From assembly GCA_002087915.1 (NCBI GenBank), contig LWDP01000004.1, positions 1-64,000 of the forward strand: a DNA stretch of 64,000 nucleotides. Reading direction: 5' to 3'. The notes beneath the pieces were generated by a model. The model was not told the DNA's origin. It worked only from the letters and a program-made list of their open reading frames with translations, and did not search any database. Position 1 is the stretch's first letter. Each line of letters begins with the position of its first letter. The DNA comes from Enterospora canceri. Its lineage: Eukaryota; Microsporidia; Enterocytozoonidae. Made by a program: the position numbers and the translations under genes. Positions 9,216-18,929 of the stretch are shown one piece after another.

Positions 9216-9924
9216 TGACATAAAACAGTAGAATCACCACAATCCAGACTAAGAAATACTTCACCATTCTCTTTCTCTTGGCACTGAGCATCTCCCAGGT
9301 CTCCTTTAGGTCATTTATCGTCTTCTTTCCAAAATACTCTGTTTTGCCCATGATGTCATCGATTCTCTTCAGTTCCATCTCCTGCAGTGTCGTATGCATG
9401 TGAATGTCTTCCACAATCTGCCCCATTTCGTCAATTCTGCTTACAATTCGCCTACGCTGCTCAATCTTCTCATTTTGTACATTTTGCTGCACTTCTTCCT
9501 GTAGCACCTGGTTGCCCGAATTGTCTCTACTTCTAGAAAGCGAGTTTTCACTCACGTGACTCATTTCACCTGGCTTCTTCTTCTCTCTCTTGCTCTTTGT
9601 CTCCTTTCGCAGCAGATTCTTCATTTTTATCGTAAATTTCAGTGCATTCGTCTTTATCATGTCATTTATGTTTCCATACGCCTCTTTTTGGTCTTCAGTT
9701 CCAGTCTCATCCATCTTGTACTCTTCTATCAGGCTGGATGCCCTCTCCAGCAGTGTATTCATCCTATAACTCTCATACGGTGTTAGTTGGTCTATTTCTG
9801 TTAGTGTCTCCCTTATTTCACACTCTTTATTGGATATTTCTACACAGAATGGTCTCTGTTTGTGGCTATTCTGCCTTATTTCAGTGGACTGGACCAGTTT
9901 GTTGAATTCGTATGTTCTGTCCAT
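9205..9924 (-). CDS. Syntaxin-like Qa-SNARE
   Basis: The 239-residue tail-anchored protein has an N-terminal helical region, a Lys/Ser linker at 105-140, a SNARE coiled coil at about 155-218 and a C-terminal membrane anchor at 222-237. The putative zero-layer glutamine is Q181, in TLQEMELKRID. This order is that of syntaxins on plasma-membrane, ER or Golgi fusion machines. The specific partner (Sso1, Sed5 or Ufe1) cannot be resolved. The start at 9924 follows GCCC directly. Confidence 0.8.
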   Translation of the reverse strand: MDRTYEFNKLVQSTEIRQNSHKQRPFCVEISNKECEIRETLTEIDQLTPYESYRMNTLLERASSLIEEYKMDETGTEDQKEAYGNINDMIKTNALKFTIKMKNLLRKETKSKREKKKPGEMSHVSENSLSRSRDNSGNQVLQEEVQQNVQNEKIEQRRRIVSRIDEMGQIVEDIHMHTTLQEMELKRIDDIMGKTEYFGKKTINDLKETWEMLSAKRKRMVKYFLVWIVVILLFYVIRR

Positions 9925-10030
9925 GGGCTGTAAGAAGACTGTTTTAAAAGATGCAACTGGTCAAACTGGTAGTGACAATAAACAGGTTGACTGAAAATTA
10001 TTGATCATTTTTACGCCTCTACAGAATACC

Positions 10031-10903
10031 ATGACAAACTACTGTATTAAACCAAATAAAGAAGAAATCAAGTTGGATGACTGTCTGGCGTGTTCAGGAT
10101 GCATCACAGATGACGAATATGACAAGTTTGCTGCTGATAAGAATAGTCTCAATCAGTTTGATACCAGTACAGTATTCATTATATCATCTTATGTAAAGTA
10201 TAACTTATTTCGTGCTTCTGAGTACGAGGAATTTGATGAGTTTGAGAAGTACTTGATCAGTTGGATTAAGATGAAGTACAGTGTGAAGAAGGTCTTTGAT
10301 ACGAGTTATTTTGATAAGAATGAAAATAATCTGATTGAATCAGAGTGTCCGGCCGTGGTACTTTATGTGGAACGAGTCTATCCAGATTTGATCAAATACC
10401 TATCAACAGAAAAGAGTAGGTTACAGAAGTGTATTGAGTACGTCAGGTCAAAGAGTAGTGATAGAATTATTGTAGTGAGTCAGTGTTATGATAAGAATGA
10501 TGAAGTAATACGAGAGAAGTATGAGAGTGTCCATTTGGTTGGATCAAAAGACCTGTATAACGTGATGAAAGAGTGTAAAATGATTGTGAAAGTGGGAAAT
10601 ATTGAAAAACATGAAAAATCGTATAGAATTGAGAACAAAAATGAGATAAATGGGTTGGAAAATGTACTCAGGGCGTTGAATAGGTTCAAGAAACAGAAAA
10701 AGGAGGAGAGATTGACATTGTTTATATGCAAGAATGGGTGCATGGGTGGACCAGCACTGATTAAAACAAATGTAGATGGAAATAATATTGAATCAGGTGA
10801 AATACCAGATAGAAATAGTGGAAAAGATGAGTTATTTAAGTATTCAACTGGTCAAAGGGTATTCAACAAGCAGAAGAAGACAACATTTGATATAAAATGG
10901 TAA
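10031..10903 (+). CDS. NAR1: Cytosolic Fe-S assembly protein Nar1 (hydrogenase-like)
   Basis: All eight cluster cysteines of Nar1 can be placed: C5, C18, C21 and C24 (DDCLACSGC) for the N-terminal [4Fe-4S], and C106 (ECPAVV), C152 (QCYDK), C233 and C237 (CKNGCMGG) for the hydrogenase-like cluster. Nar1 works late in the cytosolic iron-sulphur assembly pathway, passing clusters to nuclear and cytosolic apoproteins. At 290 residues it is much shorter than yeast Nar1 (491), yet the ligands are kept. A TTTTTACGCC element lies about 20 bases upstream of the ATG. It leads a same-strand run of four genes. Confidence 0.92.
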   Translation: MTNYCIKPNKEEIKLDDCLACSGCITDDEYDKFAADKNSLNQFDTSTVFIISSYVKYNLFRASEYEEFDEFEKYLISWIKMKYSVKKVFDTSYFDKNENNLIESECPAVVLYVERVYPDLIKYLSTEKSRLQKCIEYVRSKSSDRIIVVSQCYDKNDEVIREKYESVHLVGSKDLYNVMKECKMIVKVGNIEKHEKSYRIENKNEINGLENVLRALNRFKKQKKEERLTLFICKNGCMGGPALIKTNVDGNNIESGEIPDRNSGKDELFKYSTGQRVFNKQKKTTFDIKW

Positions 10904-10941
10904 GAAATATTCACATAAGTTATTTTACGCCTTAACAATCC

Positions 10942-11787
10942 ATGGTAAGACAAAATATGCTGAATGCATTCAGTGTTGCTGACAATAAGAAGATATATGG
11001 GAGAAAGAGTGAGTTAGAAGCAATTAGACAGTTCATTCTAGGCACCAAACACATTCTACACATTAGTGGCAGACCTGGAACAGGAAAGACCTGCACAACC
11101 TTATCGCTGCTTGATAAAAAATTTGCTAAAAGACACTGCTACATAAATTATTATTACACACCAGACGTAGCAGAATGCATTCAGGAAATAATTAGTGAGA
11201 AGTATAGAATCAATATTGTGGTAATAGACGAGTTTGACAAATATTACGAAGAAAATAAGAAGGAGTGCATTGGGTTGATTGTGAGTTTGAGAAAGAAGCA
11301 GATCAAACTCATCACAATATCAAACAACCTGATAATAAATCAGCGAAACTACAAAAATAATGAGAATGCGACAGTGATAAATTATATGCCGTATAAGAAG
11401 GAGGAGATTTGTGAAATAGTACAAGAGATAAGTAGCAAAACAAGTGGATTGGAGATAGATAAAGAGGCCATAGAATTCATTAGCAGAAGACATGAGAAAA
11501 ATGGGGATTTACGCGAAGTATTCAAGCATATTACAGAGGTAATAGGCAAAAAAGACTGCAACAAGAGCATTAGAATAAAAATAGATGACTTAAATAGAAT
11601 AGTGACACAGAAGGAGACTGAATATGAACCAATACACCATAAGATCATCAAGAATGAGATAGAGAAGGAGAATACGAGAAATGAGGTGTTTAGGGCGTAT
11701 ATCAAGGAATGCAAGAAGATTAAGATAAAGAGCTACGACAAGGGTGAATTCAGCACAATTTATGAGGAAATCAACGAAAGACTGTAA
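10942..11787 (+). CDS. Orc1/Cdc6-type AAA+ ATPase
   Basis: Walker A is GRPGTGKT at 43-50, and Walker B is VVIDEFD at 93-99. Sensor 1 is ITISNN, and a lid domain follows (KKEEICEIVQE and after). The pattern is that of the initiator AAA+ clade that loads MCM at origins. At 281 residues it lacks the usual C-terminal winged helix and the N-terminal BAH region, so Orc1 and Cdc6 cannot be told apart. The start at 10942 follows a TTTTACGCC element and CC. Confidence 0.78.
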   Translation: MVRQNMLNAFSVADNKKIYGRKSELEAIRQFILGTKHILHISGRPGTGKTCTTLSLLDKKFAKRHCYINYYYTPDVAECIQEIISEKYRINIVVIDEFDKYYEENKKECIGLIVSLRKKQIKLITISNNLIINQRNYKNNENATVINYMPYKKEEICEIVQEISSKTSGLEIDKEAIEFISRRHEKNGDLREVFKHITEVIGKKDCNKSIRIKIDDLNRIVTQKETEYEPIHHKIIKNEIEKENTRNEVFRAYIKECKKIKIKSYDKGEFSTIYEEINERL

Positions 11788-11818
11788 CAATTCAGAATTG
11801 AGAGAATTCCTGACCCCA

Positions 11819-12205
11819 ATGGAATTTGAGGTGAGTTCGTATAAACGAGGATACGGAATAAAAGAGATGCTGTCCAATGACATGAAAGACTACTGGTGCA
11901 GTGACGACAATCTACCACACCACATCACAATACGATTCAACAGGTACAGATATGTTTACGCCATAAATATGTTTCTGTCCTATTTGCAAGATGAGTCCTA
12001 TACGCCTGAACACATCAAGTACTTCTTCAATGAAAGAGAGAATGAGAAGCACCTGGTGGAGCCAGAAGGAACCATTTCACTACCAGTTGACGCATACATC
12101 CAGGAGATTACGATTGTTGTTGTTTCAAACCACACAGATGGCAAGGATTCGCATATCAGGAATATGAAGGTGATGAAGTGCTTTACAACAGACTACAAGA
12201 TGTAA
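11819..12205 (+). CDS. APC10: Anaphase-promoting complex subunit 10 (Doc1)
   Basis: The 128 residues are essentially one DOC domain: YKRGYGIKEML, DYWCSDDNLPHHITIRF, DESYTPEHI, HLVEPEGTISLPV and NHTDGKDSHIRNM all match APC10. With the coactivator, APC10 helps form the degron (D-box) receptor of the APC/C. The start at 11819 is chosen because ACCCCA abuts it; the frame is open upstream into the preceding gene. The usual C-terminal IR tail that docks on APC3 is not present, since the protein ends TTDYKM. Confidence 0.9.
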   Translation: MEFEVSSYKRGYGIKEMLSNDMKDYWCSDDNLPHHITIRFNRYRYVYAINMFLSYLQDESYTPEHIKYFFNERENEKHLVEPEGTISLPVDAYIQEITIVVVSNHTDGKDSHIRNMKVMKCFTTDYKM

Positions 12206-12249
12206 TTAGAATGATCAGCCCAATATTAATTAATAATTCCATTTTACCC

Positions 12250-12714
12250 ATGCATTTTGAATTCTCAGAAACACTACAAACTGCAAATATCACATTTTAC
12301 AAGAAGCCAGAAGATGGAGGACACTATGAGATTCATCAGAATGGGAAATCGATTACAGTAAGCAGAAATGAGATACAGGTGGAGAAGATTATGCTGTATA
12401 GAGAAGCACGAATTTTCGCAGTGAATTCCGATGATCATAAAATAGCAGTTGTGTTGCACAAGGAGGAGGCATCAAGATGGCATGGAATAAATGGACCAGC
12501 TGAAATACAACAGATCAAACAAACAGATTACACGGAAGAGACGGATGCGATGAAAGACGAGAAGCCTAAGGATCTGTTTGAGGTGCTTGAGAATGTCTAC
12601 TTCAAGGGGGATGAGGAAACAAAGAAGGCCATGATGAAGAGCTTTAGAGAAAGCAATGGATCGGTGCTATCCACAAATTGGAAGCACGTCAAAGATGAGA
12701 AGTACGAGGAATAA
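12250..12714 (+). CDS. SGT1: SGT1 homologue (CS plus SGS, no TPR)
   Basis: Residues 1-80 look like a CS (p23-like) domain. The C-terminus (LFEVLENVYFKGDEETKKAM, SFRESNGSVLSTNWKHV) is the SGS motif of SGT1, the Hsp90 co-chaperone for Skp1/SCF and kinetochore assembly. The TPR domain of yeast SGT1 is absent, and the total is only 154 residues. The start at 12250 follows TTTTACCC directly. It lies 44 bases after APC10, another ubiquitin/cell-cycle factor, on the same strand. Confidence 0.85.
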   Translation: MHFEFSETLQTANITFYKKPEDGGHYEIHQNGKSITVSRNEIQVEKIMLYREARIFAVNSDDHKIAVVLHKEEASRWHGINGPAEIQQIKQTDYTEETDAMKDEKPKDLFEVLENVYFKGDEETKKAMMKSFRESNGSVLSTNWKHVKDEKYEE

Positions 12715-12731
12715 ACACATTCTAGAACTAT

Positions 12732-13202
12732 TTAATACCTGTAACTATTCATATGGATGTTTCTGGGTTTGTTCCTATTGCGCTTGTTAGTGAACCAGTT
12801 GTTGACTTGTTTAGTTGAAATCATGCAAATGTTGGCTATTTTTAGTTTCTCTTCATCAGATGGATACTTATTGCTCCTATAGCTCTCTTCCAAAGTATCA
12901 ATAATTTTACGACTGAATCGCTTAACCTTTTTGTCACAGGTTTGGACTTCTAAACTGGCTTGGCACGTGCTATCACGTAGTTCAATTAGCATTTGGTTGA
13001 CGAGGGAGCGTCTATAGCTTTCTAAAATTTTTTGCAGCTCAGCTTTGGTGGTAAATGAAACCTGTGGTTTGAAATTGAAATTGCATGTCATTGTATATTG
13101 TTCCTCAATTTTCTCAATGTTGCTTAGGATGTTCTGAACATTGTGTGTATATGTTTCTCGTATTTTCACTAGTTTACGACTTAAATCTGTTCTATCGGTC
13201 AT
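12732..13202 (-). CDS. Homeodomain protein, typical 60-residue class (HD2-like)
   Basis: The homeodomain occupies about residues 89-148 and ends with QVNNWFTNKRNR, giving W48, F49, N51 and R53. Counting back gives L16, Y20, Y25 and P26 with no extra loop residues, so it is a typical, non-TALE homeodomain. The N-terminal 88 residues are helical and charged. ACCCC lies five bases before the ATG at 13202. It is divergent, across 134 bases, from a TALE homeobox gene. It is probably a transcription factor, and a mating-type-like role is inferred from the pairing. Confidence 0.88.
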   Translation of the reverse strand: MTDRTDLSRKLVKIRETYTHNVQNILSNIEKIEEQYTMTCNFNFKPQVSFTTKAELQKILESYRRSLVNQMLIELRDSTCQASLEVQTCDKKVKRFSRKIIDTLEESYRSNKYPSDEEKLKIANICMISTKQVNNWFTNKRNRNKPRNIHMNSYRY

Positions 13203-13336
13203 CCTTAGGGGTTTTAACGGAACTCAAATACAAATAGTCTAAAGTATTAAACTGGACCAATATGCTACTGATGACTACATGTCAAACTGGTTAAAATTTC
13301 ATAAATCACATGTCAAACACATCAAATAACCCCAAA

Positions 13337-13924
13337 ATGAAAACAGTAGAATTGGAAAACATTACAAAGCTGCTAAGGAAGTATGAAGAGGATTACATCT
13401 ACAAGAATGTCACCAAAGAAGAGCTCTATGCAAAACTAAATGGATACTACGACAAGTTTAAGGAGATTAACAAGGAAGAAACAAAATCAGGTAAGGAAGT
13501 CATTATTGACTTGTATCTGTGTCTCTTTAGAATTCAAGCTCTTTTTGAATTTGAAACTAAGTTAACTACGGCATTATATACTAGTCAAATCAATGAAAGA
13601 GAAACCATGCCAGCCAAAACAATAGAAGAAAACAACAAAAGTATTGAAAATTCATATGATGGTGAAAAATCCCACAAAGACATGCTTTCTTATGAGAATC
13701 ATAAATTTCGGAAGCCTAAACGTGCTAATTACAGTAATCAAGTAAGCAAAGCCCTTAAATCATGGCTACGAGAAAACATGAATAACCCGTATCCTAATGA
13801 TGATGAAAAGAATGAACTGATTAGACAAACAGGATTAGACTCAACACAAATCAATAACTGGTTCATAAATGCACGACGGCGGATTTTACCTTACATGAAA
13901 AGCAAATACATGAAATATGAGTGA
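13337..13924 (+). CDS. TALE-class homeodomain protein (HD1-like)
   Basis: The 195-residue product carries a C-terminal homeodomain (about 125-187) with PYP at 151-153 and [12 protein letters not shown] at 172-183. The spacing between helices 1 and 2 contains the three extra residues that define the TALE superclass (PBX, MEIS, fungal HD1). Residues 1-120 are mostly helical and could be a dimerisation region. The start at 13337 follows ACCCCAAA; an in-frame ATG at 13310 has no such context. It forms a divergent pair with the typical homeobox gene to its left. Confidence 0.88.
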   Translation: MKTVELENITKLLRKYEEDYIYKNVTKEELYAKLNGYYDKFKEINKEETKSGKEVIIDLYLCLFRIQALFEFETKLTTALYTSQINERETMPAKTIEENNKSIENSYDGEKSHKDMLSYENHKFRKPKRANYSNQVSKALKSWLRENMNNPYPNDDEKNELIRQTGLDSTQINNWFINARRRILPYMKSKYMKYE

Positions 13925-14091
13925 TATGGAATTCGTCAACAATAGAAAACTCCAAAATCCGATATTTATTTCGAATTTTTAGTCTTTGTGTTGGTAACAC
14001 AAGACCATCATTACTATTGGTATTCAGGTAAACGTAACAACAAAACCATTTCTATAATGGAATTCAATTTGAATATATTTTAGACCCTTTA

Positions 14092-14370
14092 ATGGGCATT
14101 GACGAGCTACTTTCATTCAAAAAAATCGTGAAAGAAATGTACTGTAAAGCGCTTGAGATAGAAACAGATACAGATTTTAATGCTCTTGTTAAAAGCCACC
14201 TGGAGAAAATGAAAGAAGAAGAGAAGCATAACTTAGCCAAAAAATTTGCATCCAAACTCTATAGTGATTTCCGAAATGATTTGCTAGACAACACCAAACC
14301 AGTTAACCTCCCCCAAGAAGTCGATGACCTCACCTGTGCCCTTGATAAAATCCTCTCTCCCAATCAATAA
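14092..14370 (+). CDS. Small helical protein, unknown
   Basis: This encodes 92 residues, preceded by GACCCTTTA immediately before the ATG, which supports a real gene. The sequence is acidic and predicted helical throughout (FNALVKSHLEKMKEEEKHN), with a proline-containing C-terminal third. There is no signal peptide or membrane segment. It lies between the homeobox pair and Nup155 on the same strand. I recognise no family. Confidence 0.65.
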   Translation: MGIDELLSFKKIVKEMYCKALEIETDTDFNALVKSHLEKMKEEEKHNLAKKFASKLYSDFRNDLLDNTKPVNLPQEVDDLTCALDKILSPNQ

Positions 14371-14406
14371 ACCTGGTCCCATTCCTCTTCTTCTTTTTCA
14401 CCCCAT

Positions 14407-17136
14407 ATGCGAAATCCCAAAATTACTGAAGCATTCCTAGAAGTCAACAAATTGCATCCCACACTCTTTGAAATCTACAACAGATCATCTGACTCATACT
14501 CCAACTACAAGACACTCCATCTGAAACAGGAGTACGCCATAAACCTATCCAATTTCACCACTTGTGGAATACTACCAGAAATATCCACAATCTGGTACAC
14601 GAAAGAGAACAACCTCTACTTCTACAACTACAAGAGCACCTCGTACGAAGAACTGCTCAACTTCAGCACGCCTGTGCTACAGGTTGCTCTCTTCAGACCC
14701 AAACCAGGGGTATTCAACGAGACAATCAGGTACGCCCTATTTGTGGGGACTCAGAGGGACGGAATGATCTACGCAGTGGAGGCAGACACAAACACGCTGA
14801 TCAGCACTGAATTCAGCTGCAAACTGAGCAGCAGCCCAACCTGCGTGGGCGTATCAGGCTCAAGAGTCTTCGTAGGGTGCGTAGATGGAAATGTGTACGA
14901 AATCCACTACAAATTTATGGGAATTCTGAACTACAAGAGCATGTCTGTCTATACGCCAACCAACTTCATCAGCAGGGCCATCAGTGGCCTACTCAGACGA
15001 AAGGGAGACAGAGTCGTCTCCATTTCAGTTGGAACGGCCTACCTGGCTCTCCTAAGCAACGTACTTGAATTATATAGCATAAAGGACGGAATGAGTCGAA
15101 TCAGACGATTTGACTGCAGAAAGAAGTACCTGAGTGTCCAGGTGGCCGAGGAGACGCCCCTGCTGGTCTCGGCCGTCTCAGCCTGCGGAAACAGGGACTT
15201 CTTCACCCTCGAGGGCCGTGCCTTCACCAGGGACCACTTCGAGCGCCTCGCTGACGCAGACGCCCTCGTTGTTGCCTCCTGTTCCGACCGAACTGCCTTT
15301 CTGAAGAAGTCGAACGGAATCGCCTTCATTTCACTGGTTGGGCTGAACGAGGACCAGTTGCTCAATTTCAAGGCGGATGGCTTCAGCGAGAACTTCGAGC
15401 AAATCAACGTCGATAAAGGCGTGAGGGAGATTGTGGTTGGAAGGAGGCTGCTGGTGCTCTCCACGACACGCGTGAGGGAGTACGAGATTCTGTCGGCGAA
15501 GAAGCTGCTGCTGAACTGCAGGACGGAGGAGATCTACTCGATCTACCGAAACTACGGCGAGCTGAACTTCGTGGTGAAGTACTTTGAGCTGCTTTCTGAG
15601 AACGAGAACGTGTATCGAATTGAGTCATTTTGTAAGAACCAGAATATCAAGCAATTTGCATTCTACGTTTATGCAGCCAAACAGCTCCAGCCATTTTGGA
15701 GGAGGCCTCTCAGTGGCCTGTTTGGAGGCAACGAGGGGCAGCTGGGGCTGAATCAGTCGATCAAGCGAATCAGAAACCTGTCTCGGAAGCTGGGGAAGGA
15801 GATTGGAGACGGCGGTGGATTCGTTGACGAATTGGCCCAGACCAACTGCTACTGCGAGTACCTGGCTGAAAATGGAATTGGTTACAAGGAGACCCTTGAG
15901 GAAGTCATGACCAGGGAGAATGGGCCATTTCGAAAGAGGACGCTTGAGCAGCTTCTGAGGGTGTTCAGCAAGAACAACTCAGTCGACTCGTTTCTGAAGA
16001 GGCTGAACAACTCGTGTCCAATTTACCTACCAGTTGAGAAAATAAACAACATGATGGGAATTGAACTCCTGAAAACTGGTAGCCCGCATTCAATGAGGGA
16101 GTCACTGAAGTACTTCACCAACTGCAGTGAGGACGTCGTGGAGCAGTTCAATGCCGCCCACTTCCACTACGGTGCCATCTACGTCCTGAGACAGAGCATA
16201 GCCACTGGGAGAATGAAGTACGACAAACTGTGCAGGCTGATGAGGAGGAGTATTCGGTGCCACGGGGCACTGGAACTCGGTCTCGCTGATTCACGCGAGA
16301 TGCTCCTCTTTCCCCTCTTTGAGGCACTGCTCTCTGCCGATCTGAGTGGATCGTGCACCTGTTGCACCCCTACGCCATCACAGCCATTTTCACTGCTTCA
16401 GATCACAAATGGCCTCTTTGAGAGGTTTCTGAGGGAGAGGAAGTCGGCTGATCCAGCCGTGTACAACCTGATTTGGAAGTATCAGCTCCATCAGGGTAGA
16501 AAGAGTGATGCAGTTGAGTCACTGGTTCAGTTGAGTCAGAGAAGTGACCTATCAGTCGAAACAAAGGCGGAATTCCTGGAGACAGCCCTATCAATCACAA
16601 ATGACCAGAATGTGAGGAGGATGATTGATTTGTACAGGATTCAGCAGGAGATGTGTGCCAGAAAGGGGATTCTGGTGAACAGGCTTCTTACGGCAGATTC
16701 ACTACTGAATGACTACCTCTATGATCAGTACGATTTGGTACTGGTTCTATTTGATTTACTGAATTACAGGGATCAGAAGAAGATGAAGCAGTTCTACACG
16801 AATTTCATTATCAAAACACACCACATTGATGTGATATACGAGTTATTGGGCAAATTGACCAGGAAGACAAATCGAGTTGGACTATTTATAGGCGCATTGG
16901 TGGACAGGGAAGTTGGTGGTGGATCAGCAGGAATGTGTAGGAGGCTGATTGGTGCTGGATACGACCAGAATGAGGTATTGATCAGTGTCAAGGACATTCT
17001 GATGAACAATAATCATCCAAGGGTGAAGGAGTATTTGCTAGTGGAATTGGAGCAGATTGCAAAGAAGGAGGAATACGAGGACGTAAGGGCGTACTGTGAG
17101 AGAGTATATGGAGTAGTAGGAAGTGGAAAGATATAA
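14407..17136 (+). CDS. Nucleoporin Nup155/Nup170-like
   Basis: The 909-residue product has an N-terminal beta-propeller-like half (SGSRVFVGCVDGNVYEIHYK at about 150-170 is the Nup155 blade signature) followed by an alpha-solenoid rich in Leu/Arg helices. Nup155/Nup170 is an inner-ring scaffold nucleoporin. Family members have 1,300-1,500 residues, so this is strongly reduced. The start at 14407 follows CACCCCAT. GC content rises sharply around 15,100-15,550 and then falls, without loss of frame. Confidence 0.75.
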   Translation: MRNPKITEAFLEVNKLHPTLFEIYNRSSDSYSNYKTLHLKQEYAINLSNFTTCGILPEISTIWYTKENNLYFYNYKSTSYEELLNFSTPVLQVALFRPKPGVFNETIRYALFVGTQRDGMIYAVEADTNTLISTEFSCKLSSSPTCVGVSGSRVFVGCVDGNVYEIHYKFMGILNYKSMSVYTPTNFISRAISGLLRRKGDRVVSISVGTAYLALLSNVLELYSIKDGMSRIRRFDCRKKYLSVQVAEETPLLVSAVSACGNRDFFTLEGRAFTRDHFERLADADALVVASCSDRTAFLKKSNGIAFISLVGLNEDQLLNFKADGFSENFEQINVDKGVREIVVGRRLLVLSTTRVREYEILSAKKLLLNCRTEEIYSIYRNYGELNFVVKYFELLSENENVYRIESFCKNQNIKQFAFYVYAAKQLQPFWRRPLSGLFGGNEGQLGLNQSIKRIRNLSRKLGKEIGDGGGFVDELAQTNCYCEYLAENGIGYKETLEEVMTRENGPFRKRTLEQLLRVFSKNNSVDSFLKRLNNSCPIYLPVEKINNMMGIELLKTGSPHSMRESLKYFTNCSEDVVEQFNAAHFHYGAIYVLRQSIATGRMKYDKLCRLMRRSIRCHGALELGLADSREMLLFPLFEALLSADLSGSCTCCTPTPSQPFSLLQITNGLFERFLRERKSADPAVYNLIWKYQLHQGRKSDAVESLVQLSQRSDLSVETKAEFLETALSITNDQNVRRMIDLYRIQQEMCARKGILVNRLLTADSLLNDYLYDQYDLVLVLFDLLNYRDQKKMKQFYTNFIIKTHHIDVIYELLGKLTRKTNRVGLFIGALVDREVGGGSAGMCRRLIGAGYDQNEVLISVKDILMNNNHPRVKEYLLVELEQIAKKEEYEDVRAYCERVYGVVGSGKI

Positions 17137-17150
17137 TGACAACTACCGTA

Positions 17151-18920
17151 TTATGCCCTATGTTTACTCTTTCTCTTGAATCCCATTCTTCCTTTTTTAC
17201 TCTCTTTGATGTGCTTTAGGGCACACACCCTTCTTCTGCTTTCTGATACGGTCTTATCAACTGTTTCGTGTACCACTTTCTGATCAACTTGATCAGTTTC
17301 TAACATCTCCTCTATTTCATCCAATCTGCTCTTCTTCTCCTTCTCCTTCACCTGTTCAGCCTTCTTCTTCAATCTGCTCAGGTAGCTGTCACCTGTGTTG
17401 ATTCTGGTGCATTCTATTTTACTGTCTCCTTCATTCTTCTGATTGATCTCCTCTTCTACTCCTGTCACCCTCTCTTTCACTCCTAATAGTATTATATCAC
17501 TCTCCAGAATATTCCCCTCAAACTTAGCCTTGAATTCTCCACCCTGTCCAATGGCTCCCTTTGCTATTCCTCGTATTCCACTGCTCGTAACCAACTTAGC
17601 CCCTATGAATTTGGTGCATTCTGCCTTATTCTTGAACATTCTCGTTACCACAACGTGGTTGATGCCAATCTGCCTAGGATACCCAACTAGGTTGTATGAA
17701 TGATATAGATCACCATCATTCTTGGTGAATCTGCCACTAAACAGTATTCTGAAGTGATCAGGTGATTTGGTGTACGCGAAGTAGTTTGCATCGTGTAACT
17801 GGTACTCAGTTGATAGGTTGATGCTCGTATCGTATTTGGTGATGGTATCAGTTAGAATGCCATTGTTGGACAATCTCATTCCACTTGATCTGATTTTATA
17901 CCAACCAATATTGATCACTATGTCACTATTGATCAAGTTATTGAGTTGTTTCATACTGGGGTGGTAGTGCTTATTTGGTGTAACTGTACCAGAATACTGT
18001 CCAATCTTCATTCTACCAGTATCCAGTGCATATATCAGTGACTGATCCATATCACCCACTACCTCCACTTCTATCAGGTCTCCTGGTATCAAGTAGCCCC
18101 TCTCTTTCAGTATCTCATTTTTGATCTCAAAATTAGCCTGATTCTCCCTCTTTGATTCCATAAGGAAGTTCTCACCAATTTCATCAGTCTCTGATTTCTG
18201 CCTGGCTGCTTCTTTGTACCTGATTCCACCATCAACTTTCTCAATTCTGCTGATTTGTAGCATTTTACCCGATTCAACTGCCAGAATTCCGTCTCCTGTC
18301 TCACAAAGCAGTGGTTTCCCCCTCAATTGCCCACGTATCACGTTCTTATCAACTGATTCGGCTATCAAGTACGATCTACTGCACTTGAACTCAACTGGGC
18401 GTATTTTGAATCGACTCAACTGGGTGATCAGCTGTCCCATGCTCAGAATTCTACACCTTCTTCCCGTATCACTCTTTATCTTTTTTATTGTATTCCTATT
18501 TTTACCAGTTTCAAGTGAGCTGTAAAAGACCCTGACAGATCCAATTGCGTTTACCATCGAATGCACTTCAAGCACCTCGATATCCAGTTCGTCTTTCACG
18601 TCAATCACCACTCCATCTGCCACCTTAACGTAGTCTGCTATTCTATCAATGTCACTCTCAATTGCAAATATCGTATCATGGTATTTTGTACCCAATTTTA
18701 CCCTGAATAGACCTGAATCAGACTGGTTTGTCTCACACTTGTACTTACTCAACTGATTCATGTACTCCATGACTGAATCACTGTTCTTACAGACTACCAG
18801 GATACATGCTGGTGAATTGTCCTTGTAGAACATGTTTTCTATCACCGTCTTGGAGTGGTCCTCGTTGTATGAGGATATTTTGGCTATCTTCTTTGCTTCC
18901 TTTTTGTTGACTTTTTTCAT
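17151..18920 (-). CDS. TSR1: Ribosome biogenesis factor Tsr1 (Bms1/Tsr1 family)
   Basis: The product (589 residues) has the Tsr1/Bms1 order: a degenerate GTPase-like domain with no P-loop, then IRGQLRGKPLL, INIGWYKIRSSGM, LVGYPRQI and SGIRGIAKGAIGQGGEFKA. The missing P-loop points to Tsr1 rather than Bms1. Tsr1 occupies the decoding side of late pre-40S particles and blocks premature initiation. The start at 18920 is set by CCC immediately upstream. Only nine bases separate it from the divergent start of the next gene. Confidence 0.87.
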   Translation of the reverse strand: MKKVNKKEAKKIAKISSYNEDHSKTVIENMFYKDNSPACILVVCKNSDSVMEYMNQLSKYKCETNQSDSGLFRVKLGTKYHDTIFAIESDIDRIADYVKVADGVVIDVKDELDIEVLEVHSMVNAIGSVRVFYSSLETGKNRNTIKKIKSDTGRRCRILSMGQLITQLSRFKIRPVEFKCSRSYLIAESVDKNVIRGQLRGKPLLCETGDGILAVESGKMLQISRIEKVDGGIRYKEAARQKSETDEIGENFLMESKRENQANFEIKNEILKERGYLIPGDLIEVEVVGDMDQSLIYALDTGRMKIGQYSGTVTPNKHYHPSMKQLNNLINSDIVINIGWYKIRSSGMRLSNNGILTDTITKYDTSINLSTEYQLHDANYFAYTKSPDHFRILFSGRFTKNDGDLYHSYNLVGYPRQIGINHVVVTRMFKNKAECTKFIGAKLVTSSGIRGIAKGAIGQGGEFKAKFEGNILESDIILLGVKERVTGVEEEINQKNEGDSKIECTRINTGDSYLSRLKKKAEQVKEKEKKSRLDEIEEMLETDQVDQKVVHETVDKTVSESRRRVCALKHIKESKKGRMGFKRKSKHRA

Positions 18921-18929
18921 GGGAATCCC
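18921..18929. promoter_or_regulatory. Nine-base spacer between two divergent start codons, GGGAATCCC
   Basis: The string between the two start codons is CAT GGGAATCCC ATG, an odd palindrome centred on one A. Each half supplies the CCC block expected immediately before a start codon, one per strand. All other promoter information for both genes must therefore lie inside the opposite coding sequence or in this block. Confidence 0.75.
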
